This document shows positions 1-11,495 of a DNA stretch of 64,000 nucleotides, piece after piece. The stretch comes from Siphonodentalium dalli. Taxonomy: Eukaryota; Mollusca; Scaphopoda; Gadilida; Siphonodentaliidae. The position numbers and the translations under genes are program-made. Below the pieces are notes generated by a model that was given only the letters and a program-made list of their open reading frames with translations, searched no databases and was not told where the DNA came from. Where the stretch lies: contig CP136063.1 in assembly GCA_032622095.1 (NCBI GenBank), positions 179,901,956 through 179,965,955 on the forward strand, in the 5' to 3' direction. Every line of letters begins with the position of its first letter. Position 1 is the stretch's first letter.

Positions 1-415
1 GATATATAATATGTATGTATCCGTTTTAGTTATCTGCCTCATTTATTAGGTACAAGTGGTGGTATGATCTTTTATCAGGATATCAATGCGTAACTTCTAT
101 GACGTCGTCAGAGGTCATAAAGTTAGATTACGTTAACTCTCACCCTGCCGATGCATTTGACTGTGTCGCGTTAACTCATCACCGGCCGAGGTATCCGCAA
201 ATGACATTGGGCTATATATCTCGGTAACGGGTGTAGCTATCGACTTGAAATTTGGTATGTGAATGTATCTTGCCCCGGATACGAATTTTATCGGGTCGCC
301 GAGCACGTGCGACACCAGCTTCGCGCATGCGCAGACCAGATCTAGGAAACGGGTGGAGCAATCGACTTGAAATTTGGTTTTTGAATAGCCCGGACGAAGT
401 CGGGTCACCTTCTAG
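1..415 (+). mobile_element. Non-autonomous Helitron, 3' part (copy H0)
   Basis: The right end carries the hairpin CCCGGACGAAGTCGGG, then seven bases, then CTAG at 412-415 followed by T. This is the 3' signature of Helitrons (hairpin shortly before CTRR, insertion before T). The first ~200 bases match the middle of copy H3 (about 54785-54960). Bases 210-411 match copy H4 (about 60180-60420), so this copy is a mosaic of the two. The 5' end lies outside the window. It has no coding capacity; short ORFs here are not genes. Confidence 0.72.
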
Positions 416-1489
416 TTGTATATATACTGATTCCCACCTGTGATGCCATAAAGACCAAGTCACCTTCACCAGCCGAGCATTCTGACATTTGAGAACATGA
501 CCAGCTTCCGTGAACATCGTCCCAGTAGTTTTGTAATTTTTGGAAAGTTGATTTGCTCATTCGAAAATGTCACCACTCACCATAACATAAGTTATAAGCT
601 ATTTTAGTCATATTATAATTAGCTGGTAGGCCCTACATATAAAGATATCCTCGAAAAATTATTGATCGTTGAGATTAGCGAAAATTCTTCGAAAGAGGGG
701 TGGATGTGGATGTCTGAAACTGAAAATAATAATTGACCGTTGAGATTAGCGAAAATTCTTCGAAAGAGGGGTGGATGTCTGAAACTGAAAATAATGAGCA
801 ACACTTTTTAAAAATAAAAATAAAAGGGATGGATACCCGAAAACATGCAATAAAAAAAATATACAAAAAGTAAAATAGCAGATCACTGGGTTGGTGGGTC
901 CCGAAAGTGGCCAAAATGAAAAAAAATAACCTATACGCGTCTGGATTTTTTATGCCCCCCCCTCCCCTATTAACATGGGGTGTTTTGTTTTGTTTTGTTT
1001 TTTATTTTTGTATATTTTTTTATTCATATGATTTATGTACATTATATACAGTGATGTCATTCAAATATATATGTAAGTATTACAAAAACAATCATGTTAA
1101 TAATTAAAATGACATCACATGTGGGGCGGGTGGGGTCCTTGCACACTAACCATGCACTCTCCTTGCACACCATACAGTACATGCATATCAATAAGTGTTT
1201 ATATATGATAGACAAAACAAAAAACAAACAATAATACCTTCAAAAACACGATATATGTTGGTATTTATTTGTGTTTGCGTGTACACCTATATCAATAAAA
1301 CAAACTATAAGTTGGATTGGTACCTGGTGTCAGTCTTTGTATTGATTGTATCTGGTTATTTGTCAAAATAGCTTTTTTATTGCTTATGAGCTATTGTTTA
1401 ACGCTTTTGTCAAAGCACCCCATTCCTCCTGAAAATTCAACAGTCTATCACCTCTCAAAGCAATGATCTTTTCCATATGAGTTCGGTTA
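416..1489. other. Intergenic, AT-rich, no gene seen
   Basis: No gene is recognised. The stretch holds a two-copy tandem repeat (separate entry), a C-rich tract near 955-965 and a T/G-rich run near 975-1020. Short ORFs here are unremarkable. Confidence 0.6.
658..795. repeat. Two-copy ~75 bp tandem repeat
   Basis: The block starting GTTGAGATTAGCGAAAATTC and ending in CTGAAACTGAAAATAAT occurs twice in a row (near 668 and 740). The copies are nearly identical and differ by a small TGGATG expansion in the first. Confidence 0.85.
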
Positions 1490-1741
1490 ACTAATATGTT
1501 ACATTTTGTAAGAGGGACTTCCGGTTAGCGAACGGTAGGGGGCGGACGCGTCTGTTATTGAAACATGCCAGTGGATAAATGGACATATGACGCGTGAAAA
1601 CTAAGCGAAAATTCCCGGTACGCGACCGCCATCTTGGATTTTTTCCATCGTATGTGTGAATCTTCTTCGTAACCCGGATATATACTGGATTATCACATCG
1701 AAAAGTAAGATAGACATACATTTATATAATTACCAGTTGTC

Positions 1742-2756
1742 ATGGGACGCAGACGCAAAGTTATTGCCGCCAGAAATAAGGAACTTGTTGATCAATTTGA
1801 AACAACTGATACTTCTGATGAAAGTATGCAGAGAACGCCAAAACAACAATTAACATTAGATAAGTTCGTGAAGTTGAATGGCACGGAAACTGCACAATCG
1901 TTAACAACGCCAATGTCAGCACACATGACTGTCCAAATGCAAATCCAAACATTAATCAGTCGCATTGACAATCTCAGCGACTCAACGGAAGACAATTTAA
2001 AAAAAACTCACAACAGCACACGAATCCCATTTCGAAAATAAATTCAAGAAGCTGGAATGTGATCTTTCAAAAAGCTTAATAGACCGCATTGATAGACTGG
2101 AGTCACGTGTCAACACTCTAGAGAAAGAAAATCAGGGACTGTCACGAGCGATGGATGATCTTTGGGGCTGGAATCATAAACTTGAAACCGAAAATCAAAA
2201 TCAGTGGTACAAAATTAATGAACTAGAGCAGCAAAGTCGCAAGGACAGTATTCGAATCAAGGGAATTGCTGAAAGTGATATGGAGACTGTAGACGACGCA
2301 GCACAGAAAGTTTTAACAGAATTAAACAGTGTGCTTAAAATAAATCTCACAAAAGACATATCAATAGCGCACCGTCTTGGAGCCCCTTCGAAGCCAAAGG
2401 ACGAAAAACGACAAGAAAATTCTAACACCAGTCGATCATTACCGAGAGAATTAATTGTGAAATTCACTTCTAGGAGGGCTAAGTTAAATGTCACATCAGG
2501 GAAAAAGCTAAATAAAAATCAGTTGAAAACATCCCGTCTGTTCATTTATGATGACATCACCCAATTCAACCAATACTTGCTAAGTAAAGCATACAAATCG
2601 CCAGGAATCCAATCATCGTGGATGTCGAACGCGAAATTGTTTGTAAAAACTTCTTCAGGACAAATAATCCATTTCCGAACGGAGGAACACCTGAACAATA
2701 TAATTGAATTACACAAGAACCAACGATCGCCACAGATGACTGAGATGGGTCGCTAA
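1742..2756 (+). pseudogene. LINE ORF1 protein (coiled coil + RNA-binding), frameshifted
   Basis: ORF1 proteins of L1/Tx1-type LINEs bind the element RNA and act as chaperones in the RNP. The reading frame opens at ATG 1742 with a basic N-terminus (MGRRRKVIAARNKEL) and runs 99 codons. It is then broken at a run of eight A around 1999-2006. Past the run another frame is open without a stop to 2756, starting within a heptad-rich segment (DRIDRLESRVNTLEKENQGL) typical of the ORF1 coiled coil. Then follow an RRM-like stretch (SRKDSIRIKGI) and a basic C-terminal region (RELIVKFTSRRAKL, SRLFIYDDIT). Restoring one frame at the A-run gives about 338 residues, a normal ORF1 size. The break may be an indel or A-run slippage; an indel is simpler. 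Confidence 0.75.
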
Positions 2757-5744
2757 AATGCGAAAAAGCTCACAAGAAAGGAGGTCAATATAAGCCGGAC
2801 ACTGCTATAGATTAGCATGAACATTAATTATACACAATGCTGTGTTTCTCCTGGAAAAAAAAACGCATTTACTGTGACAGCTCACTATTGACACAGTTAC
2901 CCATATAATGTCAATTATCAATGTACATATTGAGTGATTTTTGTTTAACCACGGTGTGTCTCAATCATTTGGCGTATTGTATATCTCGGCTGCTAAAACA
3001 AATTCCGTGTTGAAAAGCGGTCACCTCCGATTACCACAATGCTCACTTCAAATTGTAAGCGCATACAACACATGGTTCATAATGAGCTGCTGACCATTAC
3101 GTACTAAATTACTAACGCCATAATAACGGTGAAAAAACATTTTTCTTTTCAAATATCAGAGGAATGATAATCAACTTCCAAGATAACTTCTATGGCTATA
3201 TTAATATTTCAGCAGATTCACATTTCAAATGAAAACACTCTGATGTTATTGCTTAATGTTCCAAGCTCCTTTTACAAATCTATATATGCAATTCATTAGT
3301 AAGATATATTTTTTAATTGCCTTCTGGAATATACCTCCATAATTGCTTTTTCGCCCAAAGAACCGCCCACGCATATATCAGATTAGATCCAGTAAATATG
3401 TATACACTTTAAAGATAACAGCAGTCTAATGCCTATACAAGTTGAGCCACACGCATGTGAGGTGACACAGACAAAGTGTACATATATTTGATATATATAA
3501 TATATATGTGTATGTATGTATTTGTGTTGTATATATATGTATATGTATGGATATATGTATATGTGTGTGTATGTATGTGTGTATATGTGTATGTATGTAT
3601 ATATATATATATCTATATATGCGAGATATATATATATAGCATACACCTAATGATTGATATTATTAACATATCCACATGCATGCGATTGGAGGTATACCTA
3701 TGGTATGGTTTACAATTTCATTTTCGCTATATCGTAAATCTATTTTTTGTAACAGTGATGTACATGTATATTAAACTGAATTGCAACATAGTACATGTAT
3801 TGCTAAAATGTTTGTTGTTTGAAGATATACTTGTCCACTTGTATGTGAGATGGATATACCGATAGTATGAATTCAAATTTCGATTTATAACATAATGTAC
3901 CATGTAGCTAGTAACCGATGTTTTGATTAAAGCACAGACAAGAACCAAAACACTCGACCGCAGATATGTGCACATGCATGAGAGATGAACAGTTACCGAT
4001 GATATGGATTACAAAATATAGTGCAACGCTATATATCTTGCATGCATTACTCAAAGTTTGATTGTTGATTGACCATATACATGTCCACATTTATGTGAGG
4101 TGACGCATACCGATACCTATACTCTGAGGTACCAACGCTGTACATGTATATATAGCATACACATACACCAAATAATTGCTGTACATGTATCTATAGCATG
4201 CACGTACATCGACTAATATACTTTAAATATCCACGTGCATGCGATGGGAGGCACACATGTTATGTTTTTTTTAATTTTAATTTTTTTTTTCATTGCAACG
4301 TTATATCGTAAACCTAGTTAAACCATACTATGATTGATGTCCACATGCATGTGAGGAGAATCGTAATGTTGCGATACTTTTTAAGTTATATTGAATTGAT
4401 ATCGTAGACACATTAACCAATACTTGTTCTATATCTTAACATGATACATGATGGTCGATCATACACATGCCCATATGCATGTGAGCTTACACGTATTGAT
4501 CATATGGAATTAATTACTATTGTAACGCTAGGAGGAATATCACAAATGCATTTCCCAATGCTTTATCATATACATGTTTACATGTATATGATAATGGGCA
4601 TAATGATATTATGATTTCAAATATATATTTATAACGATATATATCGTAGGGCTTGTGACCGACGTTTGATTAAAAACGCACATGAGACCTAAATTAATCG
4701 ACCATACACATGTCCATATGCATGAGAGTTGAAACATACATATAGAATGGTTTTAAACTATGCTGCAACTCTATATATAGTACATATATTGTTCAAATGT
4801 TTATTGTTTGCCTAAATACATGTCCACATGTATGTGAGATGGGGTACACCGTTAGTATGAACTCAAATTTCGATTTATAACATAATGTACCATGTAGCTA
4901 GTAAACGTTTAACAAACACACACGAGAACCAAAATACTTGTCCATATATATGTCCACATACATGTGAGATGAAACCTACCGATGATATGGATTACAAATT
5001 ATATTGCAACGCTATATATCGTACATGCATTACCCAATGTTTGACTATTCATTGATCACATACATGTCCACACGAATGTGAGATGAGGCATTTCGATATT
5101 ATTTCAAATTTATACTTATTACAATATATTTAGTAACCAATGTTTTTAGTAACCAAGTGAGACGTGACATATTTCTTTATTCACACGAAAATGTACGCAC
5201 CTTAATTTTGATCCGATATATACATGATCGTATACACTATCCATAGACACGGGCGCTAGTATAATCTACATATTGAGTACCAGGCTTTCAAAAGTTTATT
5301 TTTTAAGTGCAATTTCAAGAATATGATGAACATGTATAACGACTTTACTTAGAATTGGAAAGATCAAACATAAGATAAACTTAATGCCTTAATTCTTAAT
5401 CACATAGTTCCGAGACCAGTGGTCGCGTACCGGGAATAGCATGCTGAAAGAACCGGACGAAAACAAATGTACATACCACATTTAACCCATCCCCTCCCCC
5501 GTATGAATGGTGTATGCTCTCAGAACGCTGTGTCATATTAATGTCTATGATCATCAATGTTACATGTCTTTGTGTTTATTTTATTCATATATACTGACGG
5601 CTTCAAAATTTAAAACAATATGTAACATCAACTTGTATTATACATGTACCAACCTACTATATATGTACACCAGCCTTTGTTTAGAATGTGTCGACAACTG
5701 TTACGTTTGGTCCAGGATGAGTTGTAGACGTCGCGAATCCAATA
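2757..5744. other. Spacer between LINE ORF1 and ORF2
   Basis: About 3 kb without coding sequence. It contains AT-rich sequence (2757-3430), an alternating TATG/TGTA tract near 3480-3630, a degenerate minisatellite (3430-5150), and 5150-5744 in which I see nothing identifiable. The long ORFs on either strand around 3383-3865 come from the TATG/TGTA low-complexity tract and are not genes. Confidence 0.6.
3430..5150. repeat. Degenerate minisatellite, ~110-220 bp units, ~13 copies
   Basis: A core resembling TGTCCACATGCATGTGAGAT recurs at about 3445, 3668, 3830, 3965, 4081, 4210, 4338, 4466, 4570, 4710, 4829, 4951 and 5066. Cores are followed by blocks such as GATATGGATTACAAA and GCAACGCTATATATCGT. 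A better-conserved long-range repeat has a period near 1 kb: a block containing CATAATGTACCATGTAGC occurs near 3888 and 4884 with matching flanks. The divergence suggests an old array. Confidence 0.7.
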
Positions 5745-8700
5745 ATGTCAACCATTAAGATCGTATCAATGAACTGCCGAGGGTTGAATCAGAGACAGAA
5801 AAGACGGGATGTGTTCGATCACCTCAAGTCTATCAATGGTTCTATATACTGTCTTCAAGACACACACTTTACGAAAGACCAAGAGAACATTATAAGATCC
5901 GAATGGGGGTATGAGTGCAAATTTTCTTCTTATAAATCGCAATCCAGAGGCGTGGCCATACTGTTTAGAAATACGTTTCAATTTGAATTACACGATTCCA
6001 TACAAGACACAAATGGTAACTATATTATTTTAGATGTCTCGTTAGAGGAAATTCGCATTACCCTTACAGTTATTTACAGACCAAACGATGACGATCCGAA
6101 ATTCTATAAAACGATTAACGATAAAATTGCCTCCATTGGGAACACTCAGGTGATAATATGTGGGGACTGGAATCTAGTCCAGGACCAAAACCTTGACACA
6201 TACAATTATCTACATACTAATAATACTCAAGCAAAAACCGAAGTAGAGGCCATGTCACATGCCCATGGTTTAATCGACCCATGGCGTCTTATAAACCCAA
6301 CAATGAAGCGTTTTACATGGCGCAGAACGTCCCCATTAAAAATGGCGAGACTTGACTTTTTTCTTATGTCATCAGACCTCCTTACTCTCGTTACTGATAC
6401 ATTAGATATACTTCCGGGCTATCGAACCGATCATTCGATAACTACTCTAGAACTTAGAATAAATAATATCAAACAAGGACGCGGATTCTGGAAGTTCAAC
6501 AACTCCTTGCTTTTTAGAGAAGAATATAAAAATATCGTCAGAGACACCATAAATGATCATGTTCAAAGATATAAAAAAACAAACTCCATTAGCGGTCTGG
6601 CACCGAATAATTTTTCCATATCAGATTCATTATTCCTGGACGCACTTTTACTTGACATCAGAGGGAAAACAATTCAATATTCTTCTCGCTTGAAAAGACA
6701 GAAAGCTAATGATGAAGATAAATTAATACAACGAAAGGGTAAAATAGAACAAGAGCTCGCGACCTCGAGTGCTCAATCCACAAACATAATGCTAGACGAT
6801 TTGAAAGACATTGAAATTAAACTACAGGCGATAAGAAAGGATAAAATAGAAGGCATTATGACACGAACGAAAGCTAAGTATTTTGATGAAGGCGAAAAAC
6901 CCACAAAGTATTTTCTAAATCTCGAAAAACGTCAATACTTATCCAAATCTATAAATGAAATTAGAGACAGTAACAATAGAAAAATCACAGAATCAGTCGA
7001 TATTATAGAAGAAACCAAAGCATTCTACGAAAGGCTTTACACACAAACAACGAACATTAACCCCACTTCGAAATTATCTGATATCAGTGCCCCTTCACTT
7101 ACTCCGACCCAACCACACTCCATTGAAGGCGAAATCACTTTACCCGAACTGACTGAAGCATTGCGAAAAATGAAGAACGGAAAATCACCTGGTCTTGACG
7201 GGTACACAGTTGAGTTCTACAAAATTTTCTGGAACGATCTAAATATCTTTGTTCTTAACGCACTTAATCATGCCTTCACAAAGGGGGAAGTATCTACCAC
7301 ACAAAAACAGGGTATTATAACTTTAATCCCAAAAGGTGACAAACCAAGGATGTATCTTAAAAACTGGCGTCCAATATCTCTGCTAAATATATCGTATAAA
7401 CTGGCATCTTCATGTATCGCTAACCGGATAAAATCAGTTCTACCTACCATAATTAACGAAGATCAAACCGGTTTTCTTTCGGGGAGATTCATAGGAGACA
7501 ACACGCGTTTAATATACGACATACTACACGAGACTGACATACACAACATACCAGGCATGTTACTATTGATAGACTTTGAGAAGGCGTTCGACACTGTTTC
7601 ATGGTCATTTATCAATGAGTGCTTATTGAAATTTAACTTCGGAGAATCGATTAGAAGGTGGATAAAAACGTTTTATACAGACATTAGATCGGCAGTCCTC
7701 GTTAACGGCACAATATCTCCCTTTTTCCAGCCATCGAGAGGCTGTAGACAAGGAGACCCGGTATCTCCGTACATTTTTCTCCTATGTGCAGAAATACTTG
7801 CAATTATGGTGAGGGAAAATAAAAAGATAAAAGGCATCACCCTCGGCAGTACAGAACATAAAATTAATCAGTATGCCGACGACACTACACTCATCCTGGA
7901 CGGAAACGAAGAATCCCTTAAAGAAAGCTTGAATGTTCTTGACACATTCGCAAACATGTCAGGATTGAAAGCCAATCTGGAAAAATGTCAGATAGTTTGG
8001 TTAGGCGCAAAAAAGGACACCACCGGTGCACCCATCGAAAATTGCGACATTTCTGTAAGAAAACAATTCAAATTGCTGGGAATAACATACAGTACAGATT
8101 TATCGCAATTGCATACCCTCAATTTTGGAAACAAACTTATCGAATTGAAAGCCGGAATTGAAAAATGGAAGCATAGAGCCTTAACTCCACTGGGTCGTAT
8201 TGTAATAATCAAATCTACCATAATTCCAAAATTAGTCCATCTATTCCAATCTCTTCCAAATCCCACCCAAACTTTTATTGACGAAATAGATACCATGTTA
8301 TTCAGGTTTATCTGGAACGGGAAACGAGACCGAATTAAACGTTCACAAATGTGCAAAAGTTATCAACAAGGCGGCCTAAAAATGACAAAAATTAAAGAAT
8401 TTATCGAAGCTCTAAAAATAACATGGCTCAGACGATTCACCACAAAACACGCAAAATGGATAAGTATCGCCCCCGAAATATTATCTGATCCACTATTTCT
8501 CACATACGGTGCAAAATACCTGGAATCGATCAAGGATACAATCATAAACCCATTTTGGTGTGACGTCATAACGGCTTGGAAAAACTTACTCAAGAAGCTA
8601 TCCAGTAAACATTCACATCTAATCTCAAATACTTTATGGAACAACGATAATATTAACATAAACCAATACTCGATTGATATACAGGAATGGAAGCGAAAAG

Positions 8701-9299
8701 GCGTGATATTTGTGAATGGCCTTATTTCCGACAATATTGAACTCCCAACTGTAGCTAGGATGAAAGAAATGTATGATATATCGACAAACTTTATTACAAT
8801 CCATAGCATCAATAAACAGTTGATCAAGCTGTTGCGTTTGCTTGACCAAAGACTATCAAAACAACCAAATCCCCTCATTCCCGGGCAGTTATCATTACTT
8901 CTAAAAAGTATACGGGGTTGCAAAGATTTTTATGACATTCTCATATCGGATAAAATGGCAAAACCTTCCTCAATACAGAAATGGGCATTAGAACTTGGAC
9001 ATAACAATTATCAAGTACCATGGACATATACATTCACACTGCCGTTTAAATCACTCTCTGACACCAGGTTGCGATGGTTCCAGTTCCGCATAAATACTAG
9101 AATTCTGGCGACCAAACAATTACTACAAAAGATGAAAATTACTAGCGATAGTAACTGTAACCGATGTCATATGATAGAATCAATTTCCCACATATTTTTT
9201 GACTGTCCTATAGTATCATGTTTCTTAAGAACAGTACAACGCTGGATAAACACCAACATACTAGATATCCAACTTACATGGGGTGTTTTGGTGGGGTAG
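5745..9299 (+). CDS. LINE ORF2: AP endonuclease - reverse transcriptase
   Basis: 1184 codons, open from ATG 5745. It encodes the enzyme that nicks target DNA and primes reverse transcription there. Order of domains: an N-terminal apurinic-like endonuclease (residues ~1-235) with SMNCRGLN, LQDTH (Asp in place of the more common Glu), ICGDWN (~140), MARLDFF and YRTDHS. Then the RT domain with NGKSPGLDGY, GIITLIPKGD, WRPISLLN, the catalytic LIDFEKAFD (~608), GCRQGDPVSPYIF and YADD (~710), followed by KLLGITY. A C-terminal CNRC...H...C zinc knuckle lies near residue 1137. The motif set fits the L1/Tx1 group. The stop comes about 30 residues past the knuckle, in WGVLVG. Relatives usually continue further, so the C-terminus is probably truncated. 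No internal frameshift is seen. Confidence 0.92.
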   Translation: MSTIKIVSMNCRGLNQRQKRRDVFDHLKSINGSIYCLQDTHFTKDQENIIRSEWGYECKFSSYKSQSRGVAILFRNTFQFELHDSIQDTNGNYIILDVSLEEIRITLTVIYRPNDDDPKFYKTINDKIASIGNTQVIICGDWNLVQDQNLDTYNYLHTNNTQAKTEVEAMSHAHGLIDPWRLINPTMKRFTWRRTSPLKMARLDFFLMSSDLLTLVTDTLDILPGYRTDHSITTLELRINNIKQGRGFWKFNNSLLFREEYKNIVRDTINDHVQRYKKTNSISGLAPNNFSISDSLFLDALLLDIRGKTIQYSSRLKRQKANDEDKLIQRKGKIEQELATSSAQSTNIMLDDLKDIEIKLQAIRKDKIEGIMTRTKAKYFDEGEKPTKYFLNLEKRQYLSKSINEIRDSNNRKITESVDIIEETKAFYERLYTQTTNINPTSKLSDISAPSLTPTQPHSIEGEITLPELTEALRKMKNGKSPGLDGYTVEFYKIFWNDLNIFVLNALNHAFTKGEVSTTQKQGIITLIPKGDKPRMYLKNWRPISLLNISYKLASSCIANRIKSVLPTIINEDQTGFLSGRFIGDNTRLIYDILHETDIHNIPGMLLLIDFEKAFDTVSWSFINECLLKFNFGESIRRWIKTFYTDIRSAVLVNGTISPFFQPSRGCRQGDPVSPYIFLLCAEILAIMVRENKKIKGITLGSTEHKINQYADDTTLILDGNEESLKESLNVLDTFANMSGLKANLEKCQIVWLGAKKDTTGAPIENCDISVRKQFKLLGITYSTDLSQLHTLNFGNKLIELKAGIEKWKHRALTPLGRIVIIKSTIIPKLVHLFQSLPNPTQTFIDEIDTMLFRFIWNGKRDRIKRSQMCKSYQQGGLKMTKIKEFIEALKITWLRRFTTKHAKWISIAPEILSDPLFLTYGAKYLESIKDTIINPFWCDVITAWKNLLKKLSSKHSHLISNTLWNNDNININQYSIDIQEWKRKGVIFVNGLISDNIELPTVARMKEMYDISTNFITIHSINKQLIKLLRLLDQRLSKQPNPLIPGQLSLLLKSIRGCKDFYDILISDKMAKPSSIQKWALELGHNNYQVPWTYTFTLPFKSLSDTRLRWFQFRINTRILATKQLLQKMKITSDSNCNRCHMIESISHIFFDCPIVSCFLRTVQRWINTNILDIQLTWGVLVG

Positions 9300-9340
9300 T
9301 ATTTTAAATTTGGTTTCTGTCATCCACCACTGACCCCGCA

Positions 9341-9985
9341 TTTGTATATATATACGCGTATGGTACACATACTCGATTTTAAGGATACGGTCTCACACGA
9401 GCAAAGACAAGACTCAATCGGCAATCATGCATTGCATTTCATAGCTCTCATTACAAAAGCGAAAATGAAAGGAGCATATATACCCTCCGTGTAATTCGGA
9501 TGTTTACATCTGTGAAATCCGCAACATGAATCTGTGTCTGGACCCGACTGCTTTGAAGTTTAAATCCGATCGAAATAACACAGGAGATACAACAAACTTG
9601 GAACCATGTAGATATGCATGAAATTTCCAAATTGACGATACGCTTTTCACTCGGGGGGGGGGGGTATAGTCAATCCAATACATTTCGGTTAAAGTTCTGT
9701 TAACACCAAAATTGTATTCCAAATACATCAGATGAATACATGTTTACTAAAGATGCATAATCTGATTAAGCGCCCCTCAATTACTATTTATTTGGATTCG
9801 GGGGTAAAGAATATTTGATTCGAGTCGTGGAACCCACCTATCAAAGCTTCGAGTGATTAGATATCGATTTTTGACATCTATTATTTTTGAAGGTCATTGG
9901 ACTCAAATGTCCAATGATCGCCCTCGCTATTTGCGTCTTCCGATTGGAGTCGTCCAAAATTACGCAATAGTATCAGGGTGTCACT
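9341..9985. other. Unassigned spacer
   Basis: No gene is recognised. It contains a run of G near 9653-9663. A short inverted repeat, TCATTGGAC...GTCCAATGA, lies near 9893-9917. The plus-strand ORF at 9853-10245 overlaps the antisense YqaJ-gene remnant and is taken as its shadow. Confidence 0.5.
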
Positions 9986-9989
9986 TTAT

Positions 9990-11495
9990 GACGTTTACCT
10001 GTCATCACTCCATACATCTTTTTGAACCTGCATCAAAATTAGTGGTGTACGTTGACCGTCGAAGACATGCCTACTATATTCTTACCATTTTCGAAACACG
10101 CCGTGATGATCTGTGCAGTCATTTTCCACATCACATCACCCGGAAGACCATACCCTTTCATTGCATACGCTACAGGGATGGAGTTGGGGTCATTATGGAC
10201 TTGAAAGCGATACGTATCACGAAGAAGCCAAACAACTACATCTGACGCATTGCGCCTGCTAGACGGTGTGGCATTTTCATTAATGTCTTCGCATTTAGAC
10301 AAGGCTTCAGTGAGTTAATTTACATTCCCTGTAGTAATTTGTGGCGGCGTCATTGATGAGAAAACATACCGCGAGGACTGAACCGTTCACACTACTTCAA
10401 TTATGTCACTGATTGTTCTTGATGGGAACTCACCAAGAAACATTACATTTTTTTCAACGAATAGCTTTTGTTGAAATCGCGAACACGGACGGACGGTCGG
10501 TCGCTGTGGTTTACTTGGTAGGTATATTCTCTCAGCTTCGTGTTTCACTTCCTCCCATTGACCAGTGTCAAACCCAACAACAAATACAGAAGAACTGTCT
10601 TTGGTATAGCAAAAGAAAATGAGTTTTTTTTACATCGTTTTATCTCACGCCCATATTTTTCGGTCATATCAGCTTCTTTTGTAGAGAGTTGTTCGTCAGG
10701 TGAAATCAACATCAACGGCTCTTCTTTATCAGTGGAGACTATATAAGAACCCACTTCAAAGTAGACGAGGTCTGGAAACAAAAAAAACGGGAGTACGACT
10801 CCGGTGACAGAGACAGGTTAGTTGATACCATGAAAAACTTTATCAAAATGGGCTCTCTGTTCTTTCACGGTCCTGAGTCCTAATACATTGTGAAGAGTAG
10901 AGCATGTTACCCTATACTCAGAACGAACCTTAAACCAGTGATCGCTCCGTTGTTGGACATACTTGGTGTTTGAAAACTCTTCTGGTTGGAGTAGGCTGGG
11001 AGCCTTGATGCATATCCAATTGCATTGTGATGATATATCCACGACCGGAGTCACGACAAAGTCGGTGTTTGTTTGCATACAGCACGATATTTGCGCCAGT
11101 TCGTTTATGACTCCGAGAGTTGTAGCTACAGTTTTATCTATCTGGTGAATATTTGTTCGAATGCTGCTAATTGCATACGCATAAGTATTTTCAGAAGAAC
11201 TGTTTAGACTTTCGCTAAAGCGTTCGAGCATCAACGCTTGTTTTTCTCTTGCTGTACTCGCATCATATAGTCTTTCGTAGAGGTGAAGAACACTTATTTC
11301 GATTTTGCGATTAGCGACAGCATAATCTGTTACCTCAATCTCTGACAGGATGGCGTGATTGTTCACTGTGTAGTCAACGTTGGCCTTATGTGTGTCCAGT
11401 TTAAGGCATACGCTTAAAACTGTACTGTGAGGTTCGTTAACCGAAAAGATCAACGTCTCTTCATGTATCTTTCTTTCCACCGACACTGAGAACAA
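9990..11495 (-). pseudogene. Broken YqaJ/lambda-exonuclease-type nuclease gene
   Basis: Minus-strand coding fragments follow one another in the order of one protein. Fragment 1 (11495-10818) ends with QQRSDHWFKVRSEYRVTCST, like the N-terminal QRS..W...R...ITAS signature of YqaJ-like nucleases. An in-frame TAA and a short non-coding stretch follow. Fragment 2 (10781-10545, same frame) has YFEVGSYIVS, then SPD and EIK, matching the catalytic Asp and E-x-K of the PD-(D/E)XK nuclease fold. Another frame continues with WEEVKHEAERIYLPSKPQRP and FLGEFPS. Fragment 3 (10302-10039) has AYAMKGYGLPGDVMWKM, and a frameshift then leads to PLILMQVQKDVW near 10010. I recall this layout from multidomain invertebrate proteins of uncertain function that carry a YqaJ domain. 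Splice-acceptor-like tracts (TTTTTTTTGTTTCCAG near 10783; TTGGTTTCTTGTTCTCAG near 11490) suggest remnants of an intron-bearing gene. It is clearly non-functional. Confidence 0.65.

Larger units (their letters stand above)
1490..9340 (+). mobile_element. L1/Tx1-type LINE retrotransposon, interrupted
   Basis: A non-LTR retrotransposon with the usual two-ORF layout: ORF1 at 1742-2756 and ORF2 at 5745-9299, same strand. The GC-richer leader before ORF1 (about 1500-1740) would be the 5' UTR, but its exact start is a guess. About 3 kb separates the ORFs, far more than is usual, and 1.7 kb of it is a degenerate minisatellite. Insertion or expansion between the ORFs is therefore likely. No poly(A) tail or target-site duplication could be assigned. 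ORF2 stops soon after the zinc knuckle, so the 3' end may be truncated. ORF1 is frameshifted, so this copy is probably not autonomous. Confidence 0.8.

Noticed and set aside
973-1010. Fifteen-base match (ACATGGGGTGTTTTG) with the end of LINE ORF2 near 9279
   Set aside because: Too short and T/G-rich, with no similarity beyond it on either side; not enough to call a second LINE 3' end.
3383-3865. ORFs of 87 and 129 codons rich in Tyr/Ile/Val
   Set aside because: Encoded by the alternating TATG/TGTA tract in both directions; low complexity.
9853-10245. 130-codon plus-strand ORF
   Set aside because: Antisense to a YqaJ-gene fragment whose protein motifs are recognisable; taken as a shadow.
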